From CATQHQ01 sp965243805 (GTDB taxonomy: Bacteria > Gemmatimonadota > Gemmatimonadetes > Longimicrobiales > Gaopeijiaceae), in assembly GCA_965243805.1 (NCBI GenBank), contig OZ251577.1, forward strand, positions 806,001 through 870,000: 64,000 bases of DNA, given 5' to 3'. The position numbers and the translations under genes were made by a program. The notes beneath the pieces are model-generated. The model ran no database searches, had not been told where the DNA came from, and worked only from the letters and a program-made list of their open reading frames with translations. Positions 1 to 7,568 of this stretch are shown piece after piece. Within the stretch, counting starts at the first letter, position 1. The number at the start of each line of letters is the position of its first letter.

Positions 1-319
1 TGCGAGAGGCACTCCGAGGGCGACGCGCTGGGACTGTCCACGGAGCCGGCCGGGCGTGGTCGTCCGGCCTCTTGGGTCCAGTATGTCGCGTCGCCTGGGA
101 CATTTGGATGGCTGGATGGGACTATTTTTCTGCCGTGCAGGAAGCCACGTCGTTCCTGCGGTTGGGGTCTGCGATTCGGGACCTGCCAAGCCACCGACTG
201 GCCGCCGACTAGCCGCCGTGATGGCTTGCCGTAGCGGCCTCGGAGAGGTACTCTCGCTCCTCGGTCCCAACGTCCGCACCCCGTTGTTCAGAGCCCCCTG
301 CGCCAAGGTCCCCAATAGC
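1..319. other. Leader region without a recognised gene
   Basis: No convincing reading frame starts or ends here. The plus frame that is open from base 56 simply runs into the dehydrogenase gene and has no family-like residues before the start at 320. A short repeated GCCGACT/GCCGCC pattern lies near 195-222. It may hold the promoter of the downstream operon, but I see no clear -35/-10 pair. Confidence 0.4.
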
Positions 320-1798
320 ATGGTTCAGAGAAGCCCGAGCCAGGCCGCAGCCGACCAAGTCACGCCCAACTTCGTCAACGGCGCGTGGTCGCTCCCGCGT
401 TCCGACGGGCGTCTTCCCGTCAAGGACCCCGCCACTGGCGAGACGCTAGGCGCGGTGCCGCTCTCCCAAGCCGCCGATGTGGACGCCGCGGTCGCCGCCG
501 CCAACGCCGCTTTCCCGGAGTGGCGGCGCACGCCGGTGGTGGAGCGAGCGCGAGTCTTCTTCCGTCTGAAGGCGTTGATGGACGAGCACCGCGACGAGTT
601 GGCCCAGGCGCTGGTTCGGGAGCACGGTAAGAACTTGGTGGAAGCCCGGGGCGAAGTGCAGCGCGGGATCGAGAACGTGGAGCACGCGGCCGGGATGCCC
701 ACCCTCATGATGGGCGACACCCTGGAGGACGTGGCGCGGGGCATTGACTGCGAGACGGTGCGGCAACCCGTGGGCGTCTTCGCTGTGATCACGCCCTACA
801 ACTTCCCCGTCATGGTGCCCCTCTGGTTCTGGCCCTACGCCGTGGCAGCGGGAAACACGGTGGTGCTCAAGCCCAGCGAACAGGACCCCCTGACCCACCA
901 CCGGGTTGTCGAGCTGGCGGTGCGGGCGGGCCTTCCCCCCGGCGTCCTGAACGTGGTGCACGGGCGGGGAGATGCAGCGAAGGCGCTGGTGGACCACCCC
1001 GACGTGGCCGGCGTGTCGTTCGTGGGCTCCAGCGAAGTCGCCGCCGCGATCTACCGGGCGGCCGGTGCAGCGGGCAAGCGAGTGCAGGCGCTGGGCGGCG
1101 CCAAGAACCACATGATCGTCCTGCCCGACGCCGACCCGGACCTAGTGGCGGACTCGGTGGTCGAGTCCGTGTTCGGATGCGCGGGCCAGCGCTGCCTGGC
1201 GGGCTCGGTGGTCGTGGGCGTCGGCGACTCGTACGAGCCCGTGCGGGAGCGCATCGTGGACGGCGCCGCATCGCTCCAGTTGGGGTGCGGGATGGAGGAC
1301 GGCGTGGAGATGGGACCGGTCATCTCGGGGGCGCACAAGAGCCGGGTGACGGGCTTCATCGCCCAAGGCGAACGGGACGGCGCCCGTCTCCTTCTCGACG
1401 GTCGGCACGCCACGGTGCCCGGATACCCCGAGGGGCACTGGCTCGGACCCACGGTCTTCGAGAACGTGTCGCCGGACTCGCCGCTGGGACGCGACGAGGT
1501 GTTCGGTCCGGTCGCGGGACTGGCGCGCGCCGACTCCCTGGAAGCCGCGCTGGAACTGGTGGGCCGGAACCCCTACGGCAACGCGGCCTCGATCTTCACT
1601 CAGTCCGGGAGGGCGGCCCGGGAGTTCCGCTATCGAGCCGGCATCTCCATGCTGGGGGTCAACATCGGCGTGGCCGCTCCGATGGCGTTCTTCCCCTTCG
1701 GCGGCGCCCGCGCGTCGTTCTACGGCGACTTGAAGGCCCAGGGCAAGGACTCGGTGGCGTTCTACACCGACCAGCGCGTGGTGATTTCCCGGTGGTAG
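320..1798 (+). CDS. mmsA: Methylmalonate-semialdehyde dehydrogenase (CoA-acylating)
   Basis: An aldehyde dehydrogenase of 492 residues from the ATG at 320, close to the usual length for MmsA/IolA. It should convert methylmalonate semialdehyde with NAD+ and CoA to propionyl-CoA (or malonate semialdehyde to acetyl-CoA) in the cytoplasm. The catalytic cysteine is in GQRC (Cys292), preceded by the VFGCAGQRC context typical of this subfamily, and the KPSEQDP cofactor motif is present. The open frame extends upstream to 56, but those 88 residues look non-coding, so I chose 320. The next gene, an aminotransferase, overlaps its end by 7 nt. Together they suit catabolism of beta-aminoisobutyrate or beta-alanine (thymine/uracil or valine breakdown). 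Confidence 0.88.
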   Translation: MVQRSPSQAAADQVTPNFVNGAWSLPRSDGRLPVKDPATGETLGAVPLSQAADVDAAVAAANAAFPEWRRTPVVERARVFFRLKALMDEHRDELAQALVREHGKNLVEARGEVQRGIENVEHAAGMPTLMMGDTLEDVARGIDCETVRQPVGVFAVITPYNFPVMVPLWFWPYAVAAGNTVVLKPSEQDPLTHHRVVELAVRAGLPPGVLNVVHGRGDAAKALVDHPDVAGVSFVGSSEVAAAIYRAAGAAGKRVQALGGAKNHMIVLPDADPDLVADSVVESVFGCAGQRCLAGSVVVGVGDSYEPVRERIVDGAASLQLGCGMEDGVEMGPVISGAHKSRVTGFIAQGERDGARLLLDGRHATVPGYPEGHWLGPTVFENVSPDSPLGRDEVFGPVAGLARADSLEAALELVGRNPYGNAASIFTQSGRAAREFRYRAGISMLGVNIGVAAPMAFFPFGGARASFYGDLKAQGKDSVAFYTDQRVVISRW

Positions 1799-3090
1799 GA
1801 CCGGCCCTCCTCGCCCGCCAGCGGAACGCGCTCTTCGACTGCGTCAAGCCTCTCTACGCCGAGCCGGTTGCGATCGCCGAAGGCTCCGGCTGCTGGGTGA
1901 AGGACCACGCCGGCCGCGAGTACCTGGACGCCTTCGCGGGCATCCTCACCACCTCGCTGGGACACTGCCACCCGGAGATCACAGCCGCGGTCCAGGAGCA
2001 GGCCGCTCGCCTGGGCCACGTCTCGCCTCTGTACGTGAACGAACGCCAAGTCGACGCGGCGGAGCGGCTGGCGGCGATCGCGCCGGGCGAGCTGGGCCGC
2101 ACCTACTTCCTCAACAGCGGCACCGAAGCGATCGAGACGGCCCTGGCGGCGGCGCGCCTCCACACGGGTCGCACAGAGGTCGTGGCCCTGCGCCACGCCT
2201 ACCACGGCCGCACCAGCGCGGCCGCCGCCGTCACCGCCCACGCGCCGTGGCGAGTCCTGCCCAGCACTGTGACGGGGATCACCCACGCCCTCTCTCCCTA
2301 TCCATACCGCGCCCCCTTCGGCCCCTGCACCGACGACGAGCTTTCTGACATCTACGCACGAGACCTGGCGGAGGTCATCGAAACCACCACCAACGGACGA
2401 CCCGCCGCCCTCCTCGCCGAGACAATCCAGGGCGTCGGCGGCTACATCGTGCCACCCCGGGGCTACTTCCAGCGGATGGCCGAGGTCGTGCGCTCCTACG
2501 GCGGCGTCTTCATCAGCGACGAAGTCCAGTCCGGCTTCGGCCGCACGGGCGACCGGTGGTTCGGGATCGAGCACTGGGACGTGATCCCGGAGATCATGGT
2601 CACGGCCAAGGGGCTGGGCGCCGGAATGCCCGTCGGGGCGGTCACGGCCACGCCGGAGGTGGCCGCCAGCTGGCGGGGCAAGACGCTGTCGACCTTCGGC
2701 GGCAACCCGTTGTGCATGGCGGCGGTAGCGACGGGGATCCAGGTCATGCAAAGGGAGCAGGTTCCCGCACGGGCCGCGGAACAGGGCGCACGGCTCCGAG
2801 AGGGGCTGGACACCCTGGCCGCACGCTACTCGTGGATCGGCGAAGCGCGGGGAATGGGGCTGATGCAGGCCCTGGAGCTGGTGCACGACCCCCACATGAA
2901 GACGCCCGCTCCCGAACTGGGCACCGCACTGCTGGAAGCCGCCAAGGAGAGGGGGCTGCTGATCGGACTCGGGGGCCTCCACGGCCATGTGATCCGCGTC
3001 GGCCCTGCGCTTCTGATCTCCCGAGACGAAGTCGACCAAGTCCTCGACAGGCTGGCCGCCGCCTGCGCCGCCGTGGAGGAAGCCCGATGA
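1792..3090 (+). CDS. Class III PLP aminotransferase (AGXT2 / beta-aminoisobutyrate type)
   Basis: A 432-residue fold-type I aminotransferase. The PLP-binding lysine is in the motif AKGLGAG (Lys273), with the DEVQSGFGRTG segment just before it. The overall pattern resembles AGXT2 and 3-amino-2-methylpropionate:pyruvate transaminases, which turn beta-aminoisobutyrate into methylmalonate semialdehyde, the substrate of the preceding dehydrogenase. The start is a GTG inside the end of mmsA (7-nt overlap), so translation is probably coupled. The exact amino donor cannot be read from the sequence; 4-aminobutyrate or beta-alanine are alternatives. Confidence 0.82.
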   Translation: MVGPALLARQRNALFDCVKPLYAEPVAIAEGSGCWVKDHAGREYLDAFAGILTTSLGHCHPEITAAVQEQAARLGHVSPLYVNERQVDAAERLAAIAPGELGRTYFLNSGTEAIETALAAARLHTGRTEVVALRHAYHGRTSAAAAVTAHAPWRVLPSTVTGITHALSPYPYRAPFGPCTDDELSDIYARDLAEVIETTTNGRPAALLAETIQGVGGYIVPPRGYFQRMAEVVRSYGGVFISDEVQSGFGRTGDRWFGIEHWDVIPEIMVTAKGLGAGMPVGAVTATPEVAASWRGKTLSTFGGNPLCMAAVATGIQVMQREQVPARAAEQGARLREGLDTLAARYSWIGEARGMGLMQALELVHDPHMKTPAPELGTALLEAAKERGLLIGLGGLHGHVIRVGPALLISRDEVDQVLDRLAAACAAVEEAR

Positions 3091-3227
3091 TCGCCGGCCT
3101 CCCGGTCGAGACCTGGCTGCTGATTGTCGTCGCCACCGTGCCCGCGCTGACAATGGCGGCAGCGGCGTACCGAGTCCACGGCCGCCGCAACCCACCGTCC
3201 ATGACTGACCAGCCGTCCCATGACTGA
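3087..3227 (+). CDS. Small one-helix membrane protein coupled to the symporter
   Basis: A 46-residue protein with one hydrophobic segment (about residues 9-28) followed by a basic tail (HGRR). It is too short for most gene callers, but support for it is good: a GGAGGA ribosome-binding site at 3075-3080 with 6-nt spacing, an ATGA overlap with the aminotransferase stop, and an 8-nt overlap with the symporter start at 3220. I do not recognise its family. By position it resembles the small partner proteins that precede some sodium:solute symporters (as with DUF997 or DUF4212 proteins), which is an inference from context only. Confidence 0.7.
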   Translation: MIAGLPVETWLLIVVATVPALTMAAAAYRVHGRRNPPSMTDQPSHD

Positions 3228-4728
3228 CTCGGGCAACGCCACGATCGTCGCGATCCTGGCTGGGTACATTCTCATGCTCGTGGGGATTGGATGGTGGACC
3301 AGTCGGGAGAGCGGCTCCGTGTCCGGCTTCTACGTGGCCGGAAAGAAGCTGCCGTCGTGGGTGATCGCGTTCTCCGCCAACACCACGGGCGAGAGCGCGT
3401 GGCTGCTGCTGGGTCTGACCGGCATGGGCTACTTGGTGGGCTTCCACGCCATGTGGGTTGTGCTGGGGGAAGTGCTGGGCGTGGCGCTGGCGTGGACGGT
3501 GGTCGGCCGCCGCTTCAAGGAGTTCACCGACCGGTACGACGCCATCACCGTGCCCGACTACTTGGCCGACCGCTTCCAGGACCGGGCGCATCTCCTGCGG
3601 ATCGTCAGCGCCGTCATCATCTTCACGATGGTGGTGGCGTACACGGCGGCTCAGCTGGTCATGTCCGGCAAGGCGTTCTCGTCGTTCATCGGCACCAACT
3701 ACCTGACCGGCGTCCTGATCGGCGCCGCCGTCATCCTGATCTACACCAGCGTCGGCGGCTTCAAGGCGGTGGCGTACAGCGACCTGGTCCAGGGCGTGCT
3801 CATGTTCCTCTGCCTGCTGGTCTTGCCCATCGCCGGCATCTGGCACGCGGGCGGCTGGACAGCCCTCATGGCGGGGATCGGCGAGGCGGACCCAGCTCTG
3901 CTGCAACCCATGGGCACCCACGGCCTCAGCGTGGCGGGGGTGGTCAGCGCCCTGAGCTTCGCCGGGATCGGGCTGGCGTTCCTGGGCGCGCCCCAGCTCC
4001 TGACCCGCTTCATGTCGGCCCGGGACCGCCAGCAGATCTCGCGAGGTGGAGTGATCGCGGTGGCGTGCATCGTGGTCTTCGACACCGGCGCCGTGCTCGC
4101 GGGCATTGCGGGCCGCCACCTCTTCCCAGGACTAGCCGACCCGGAGACCGTGTTGCCGGTCATGTCCACCGAGCTCTTCCCAGCGGTGGTGGCCGGCCTC
4201 GTGCTGGTGGTGGTCGTCGCCGCCATCATGTCCACCGTGGACTCGCTGCTGATCTTGGCGTCGTCGGCGGTGATCCGCGACATCGTGCAGAAGATCCTCC
4301 GCCCCGACCTGCCGGACCGAGGGCTGTCGGTTGCGGGGCGCCTTCTGACGGCCGTCATCGGACTGGGCGGGCTCGCCTTCGCTCTGGACGGCGAGAACCA
4401 GGTGATCTTCTGGTTTGTTCTGTTCGCTTGGTCCGGGCTGGCCTCTGCGTTCACGCCAGTGGTGCTCTGTTCTCTCTTCTGGCGACAAACCACCAAGGCC
4501 GGCGCGGTCGCGGGGATGATCGCCGGCTTCGTTACGGCCGTGATGTGGGCGCTTGTCTTCAGGGAGCGCTTCCTCGACTTGTACGAGATGATCCCGGGCT
4601 TCGCGGCAGGCTTTGCCTTCACGATCGGCGTGAGCCTCTTCACAAAACCGCCTTCGGGCGCCGGCGCCGTACTCGACGACGTGAAGCGAGTGGTGGGCGG
4701 GCCCTTTACGGCAGGAGAAGCAAGATGA
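3220..4728 (+). CDS. Sodium:solute symporter (SSS/PutP family)
   Basis: A 502-residue inner-membrane protein with about thirteen hydrophobic segments and the SSS pattern: an early GxWWTSRESGSVSGFYVAGK segment (residues about 25-44), a FSANTTGESAWLLLG stretch in the next helix, and YTSVGGFKAV in the middle. Such proteins couple sodium entry to uptake of amino acids, carboxylates or similar solutes. The operon, with beta-amino acid transaminase and semialdehyde dehydrogenase upstream and an amidohydrolase downstream, suggests the substrate is a beta-amino acid or an N-substituted derivative; this is inference. The stop overlaps the next start (ATGA at 4725-4728). Confidence 0.85.
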   Translation: MTDSGNATIVAILAGYILMLVGIGWWTSRESGSVSGFYVAGKKLPSWVIAFSANTTGESAWLLLGLTGMGYLVGFHAMWVVLGEVLGVALAWTVVGRRFKEFTDRYDAITVPDYLADRFQDRAHLLRIVSAVIIFTMVVAYTAAQLVMSGKAFSSFIGTNYLTGVLIGAAVILIYTSVGGFKAVAYSDLVQGVLMFLCLLVLPIAGIWHAGGWTALMAGIGEADPALLQPMGTHGLSVAGVVSALSFAGIGLAFLGAPQLLTRFMSARDRQQISRGGVIAVACIVVFDTGAVLAGIAGRHLFPGLADPETVLPVMSTELFPAVVAGLVLVVVVAAIMSTVDSLLILASSAVIRDIVQKILRPDLPDRGLSVAGRLLTAVIGLGGLAFALDGENQVIFWFVLFAWSGLASAFTPVVLCSLFWRQTTKAGAVAGMIAGFVTAVMWALVFRERFLDLYEMIPGFAAGFAFTIGVSLFTKPPSGAGAVLDDVKRVVGGPFTAGEAR

Positions 4729-6407
4729 GCAGAATGACCAGAGGCCGTTTCCTGGGAGTGGCGGCAGGCGCGGGAGCCGGAGTGGCGAGCGGGTGCGCGC
4801 CCGGTGGCGAAGGCGGCGGCAACAGCAACACGGCCCCCGACCTGATCGTCCACGCCGCAACGATCCACACCATGGACGACGCAAGTCCCCGAGCGGAATC
4901 GCTGGCGGTCAAGAACGGTCGATTCGTGGCGGTGGGCTCCCGGGCCGACGTGGAGAATCTGCGCGGCGCGGGAACGCGGGTGGTCGACCACAGAGACGCC
5001 GTGATCGTACCCGGCTTTGTCGACGCCCACACGCACCCAGCCAGTGCCGGCGTTCGGGAGCTCAAGGACGTGAACGTGGACGTGCGCAGCATCGCCGAGA
5101 TCAAGAACCGCATGGCGGCCCGTGCGCAGGCAACACCGGACGGCGAGTGGGTGGTGGGCTTCAAGTACGACGACACTAAGCTGGCCGAAGGCCGTCCCGT
5201 CAACCGGCAGGACCTGGACGAAGCGGTGCCGGACCATCCGGCCGTGGTGGGGCACAGAGGCGGTCACACGAGCGTCTACAACTCCCGGGCCTTCGAGCTG
5301 GCGGGCGTGGACATGGAGACCCCCGACCCGCCGGGTGGCAAGTTCTATCGTGCCGACGGGGCATTGACGGGACTGGTCGCCGAGCGCGCGAACTACGTGT
5401 TCCGTTCGCTGATCCCCAGCGTCCACACCGACCAGGACCGGCAGGACGGCGTGGCGCTCATCACTCGTCTCATGGCCCAGGCTGGCCTGACTTCATTCCA
5501 CGACGCAGGCACGTCCGCCGCCAGCTTGGCCGCCTACCAAGCCGCCTATCGGGCGGGCGAGCTGCGCTGTCGGGTCTACATGCTCATGCGCGGACCCTAC
5601 GAGGAGCTGCGCCAGGCGGGGGTTGCCACCGGCTTCGGCGACGAGTGGCTGCGCGTGGGGCCGGTCAAGTACGGTGCCGACGGCTCGGCCTCGGAGCGCA
5701 CCATGCGCATGAGCACGCCCTACGTGGGCCGCCCCGACGACTTCGGCATCCTCACCATGAGCCAGGAAGAGGTCCACGAGGTAGTGGAGCGGGCCCACCG
5801 CTCCGGCTGGCAGGTGGGGATCCACGCCAACGGCGACGTGGCCATCGACATGGTCCTCAACGCCTACGAGCGGGTGCAGGAACGCTGGCCCCGACCCGAC
5901 CCGCGCCACCGCATCGAGCACTGCTCGCTGGTCAACCCTGGACTGCTGCAACGGATCAAGGCCGCCGGCGTCGTGCCCACGCCGTTCTACACGTACGTTC
6001 ACTACCACGGCAACAAGTGGGTGGAGTACGGTCCCGAGAAGATGGAGTGGATGTTCGCCCATCGGTCGTTCCTGGACCACGGGATTCCCGTGGCACCGGC
6101 GTCGGACTACACGCCGGGTCCCTACGAGCCCCTCATGGCGGTGCAGAGCATGGTCACACGCACCGACTTCGACGGTCGGACGTGGGGCGCGAACCAGCGG
6201 ATCAGCGTGGCGGAAGCGTTGCGCATCTGCACGATGGGCGGGGCCTACGCATCGTTCGAGGAGCACATCAAGGGCTCCGTTGCGGCAGGCAAGCTGGCAG
6301 ACTTCGTGGCGCTCGCCGCCGATCCCCACGACGCCGATCCCGACGCCATCAAGGAGGTTCCCGTCCTGAGGACCGTGGCCGGCGGAGTCACCACGCACGA
6401 GGCCTGA
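4725..6407 (+). CDS. Amidohydrolase family 3 lipoprotein (YtcJ-like)
   Basis: A 560-residue metal-dependent hydrolase. After the signal region comes the amidohydrolase start DLIVHAATIHTMD, then the metal-binding HTH of GFVDAHTHP (His102, His104), a long insert, and IHANGDVAID, typical of the YtcJ-like amidohydrolase 3 group. The N-terminus reads TRGRFLGVAAGAG then ASGC, a lipobox with a weakly twin-arginine-like start, so the enzyme is probably exported and lipid-anchored. AGGAG at 4713-4717 precedes the ATG, which overlaps the symporter stop. An exported amidase/deacylase would release the substrate that the symporter imports; that is inference. The next ATG follows directly after its stop codon. 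Confidence 0.8.
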   Translation: MSRMTRGRFLGVAAGAGAGVASGCAPGGEGGGNSNTAPDLIVHAATIHTMDDASPRAESLAVKNGRFVAVGSRADVENLRGAGTRVVDHRDAVIVPGFVDAHTHPASAGVRELKDVNVDVRSIAEIKNRMAARAQATPDGEWVVGFKYDDTKLAEGRPVNRQDLDEAVPDHPAVVGHRGGHTSVYNSRAFELAGVDMETPDPPGGKFYRADGALTGLVAERANYVFRSLIPSVHTDQDRQDGVALITRLMAQAGLTSFHDAGTSAASLAAYQAAYRAGELRCRVYMLMRGPYEELRQAGVATGFGDEWLRVGPVKYGADGSASERTMRMSTPYVGRPDDFGILTMSQEEVHEVVERAHRSGWQVGIHANGDVAIDMVLNAYERVQERWPRPDPRHRIEHCSLVNPGLLQRIKAAGVVPTPFYTYVHYHGNKWVEYGPEKMEWMFAHRSFLDHGIPVAPASDYTPGPYEPLMAVQSMVTRTDFDGRTWGANQRISVAEALRICTMGGAYASFEEHIKGSVAAGKLADFVALAADPHDADPDAIKEVPVLRTVAGGVTTHEA

Positions 6408-7568
6408 ATGAGGAACGACTTCCACCCCTGCACCTTCACCGCCCCGTCGGTGTGGCTGCGCCTAGTCTGGGAGAACGGCGGCATTCCGTTCCGATATTGG
6501 CGCAAGTTCGCCGGCGTCTTCGCGGCGTCGGCGCTCGCCACGCCCTTGCGCTTGGCCGAATGGGCGGCGTTTTCGCGCAAGATCTACAGGACGCCCATCG
6601 ACACGCCACCGCTCTTCGTGTTGGGGTTTGGGCGTTCCGGCACCACGCATCTGCAGAACTTGCTGGCCCGGGATCCGCGTCTGGGCTACTTCACCACCTT
6701 CCAGGGGGTCATGGCACCGTTCTCGTTCGTGGCGAGCGGCCGTCTCAAGCGGCTGATGGCAAAGGGGATGGAGGCCGCCGGCGAGCAGACCCGGCCCATG
6801 GACAACGTGCAGATCACGCTGGACACGCCGCAGGAAGAGGACTTGGCCGTGGCCGCCGCGTCTCGGATGTCTTTTGTCCACCAACTGTCGTTTCCACAAC
6901 GGAGCCGGAAGCTGCTCTCCAAGTACGTGCTCATGGGCGCCGGACCCGACGGCTCGTCCGACGGCAGTCTGTCTTCGCGAGAGCTGCGGCAGTGGGAGCG
7001 CGTCTATGTTCGCGAGGTACGGAAGGTCGTCCTTCACTCGGGCGGCAAACCCGTGATGTTGCGCAACACGCCCAACATCGGTCGCGCCGACCACTTGGCG
7101 AGGCTCTTTCCCGGGGCCAAGTTCGTTCACATCGTTCGTAACCCGTACGCAGTCTACCCGTCGCTAATGCACTTGTACCGTACGCTGCTGCCTCTGTATC
7201 AGCTGGACGACTACAACTGGGACGAGATGGAGCAGGTCCTGGTCGACGCGTACCGGTTGGTGATGTCCAAGTACCTGCGGGACCGGCAGAGTATCCCCGA
7301 CGGGCACCTGGCCGAAGTGCGCTATGAAGACCTGGACCGCGATCCGCTGGGCGAGCTCGGGCGGTTGTACGAGGAGCTGAGCTTGCCGGGCTGGAGCGAG
7401 GCGCGCGAACACGTCGCCGCGTACATGGACACCCTGGCGGGCTACCGCAAGAACCGCTTCACGCTTCCGCAGGCGACGATCGACCGAGTCACCAGCGAGT
7501 GGGGCTTCGCTGTGGACGAATGGAAGTACGAGCCACCAGAAACGCCGACGGGAACGCCGCGATGCTGA
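6408..7568 (+). CDS. PAPS-dependent sulfotransferase family protein
   Basis: A 386-residue protein with the two PAPS-binding elements: LGFGRSGTTHLQNLL (5'-phosphosulfate loop, residues about 72-86) and GAKFVHIVRNPYAVYPS (3'-phosphate contact, RxxxxxxxS). It belongs to the bacterial 'sulfotransferase family protein' group (Sulfotransfer_3-like), which often sulfates small lipophilic alcohols. The ATG follows the preceding stop with no spacer, and its end overlaps the GPP34-P450 gene by 7 nt, so it may modify a hydroxyl made by that P450. The acceptor is unknown. Confidence 0.8.
   Translation: MRNDFHPCTFTAPSVWLRLVWENGGIPFRYWRKFAGVFAASALATPLRLAEWAAFSRKIYRTPIDTPPLFVLGFGRSGTTHLQNLLARDPRLGYFTTFQGVMAPFSFVASGRLKRLMAKGMEAAGEQTRPMDNVQITLDTPQEEDLAVAAASRMSFVHQLSFPQRSRKLLSKYVLMGAGPDGSSDGSLSSRELRQWERVYVREVRKVVLHSGGKPVMLRNTPNIGRADHLARLFPGAKFVHIVRNPYAVYPSLMHLYRTLLPLYQLDDYNWDEMEQVLVDAYRLVMSKYLRDRQSIPDGHLAEVRYEDLDRDPLGELGRLYEELSLPGWSEAREHVAAYMDTLAGYRKNRFTLPQATIDRVTSEWGFAVDEWKYEPPETPTGTPRC

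Noticed and set aside
1762..4119. 785-residue open frame on the minus strand
   Set aside because: It lies opposite the aminotransferase and symporter genes; its composition (His/Arg/Gly-rich) is typical of the antisense shadow of GC-rich genes, and it has no family motifs.
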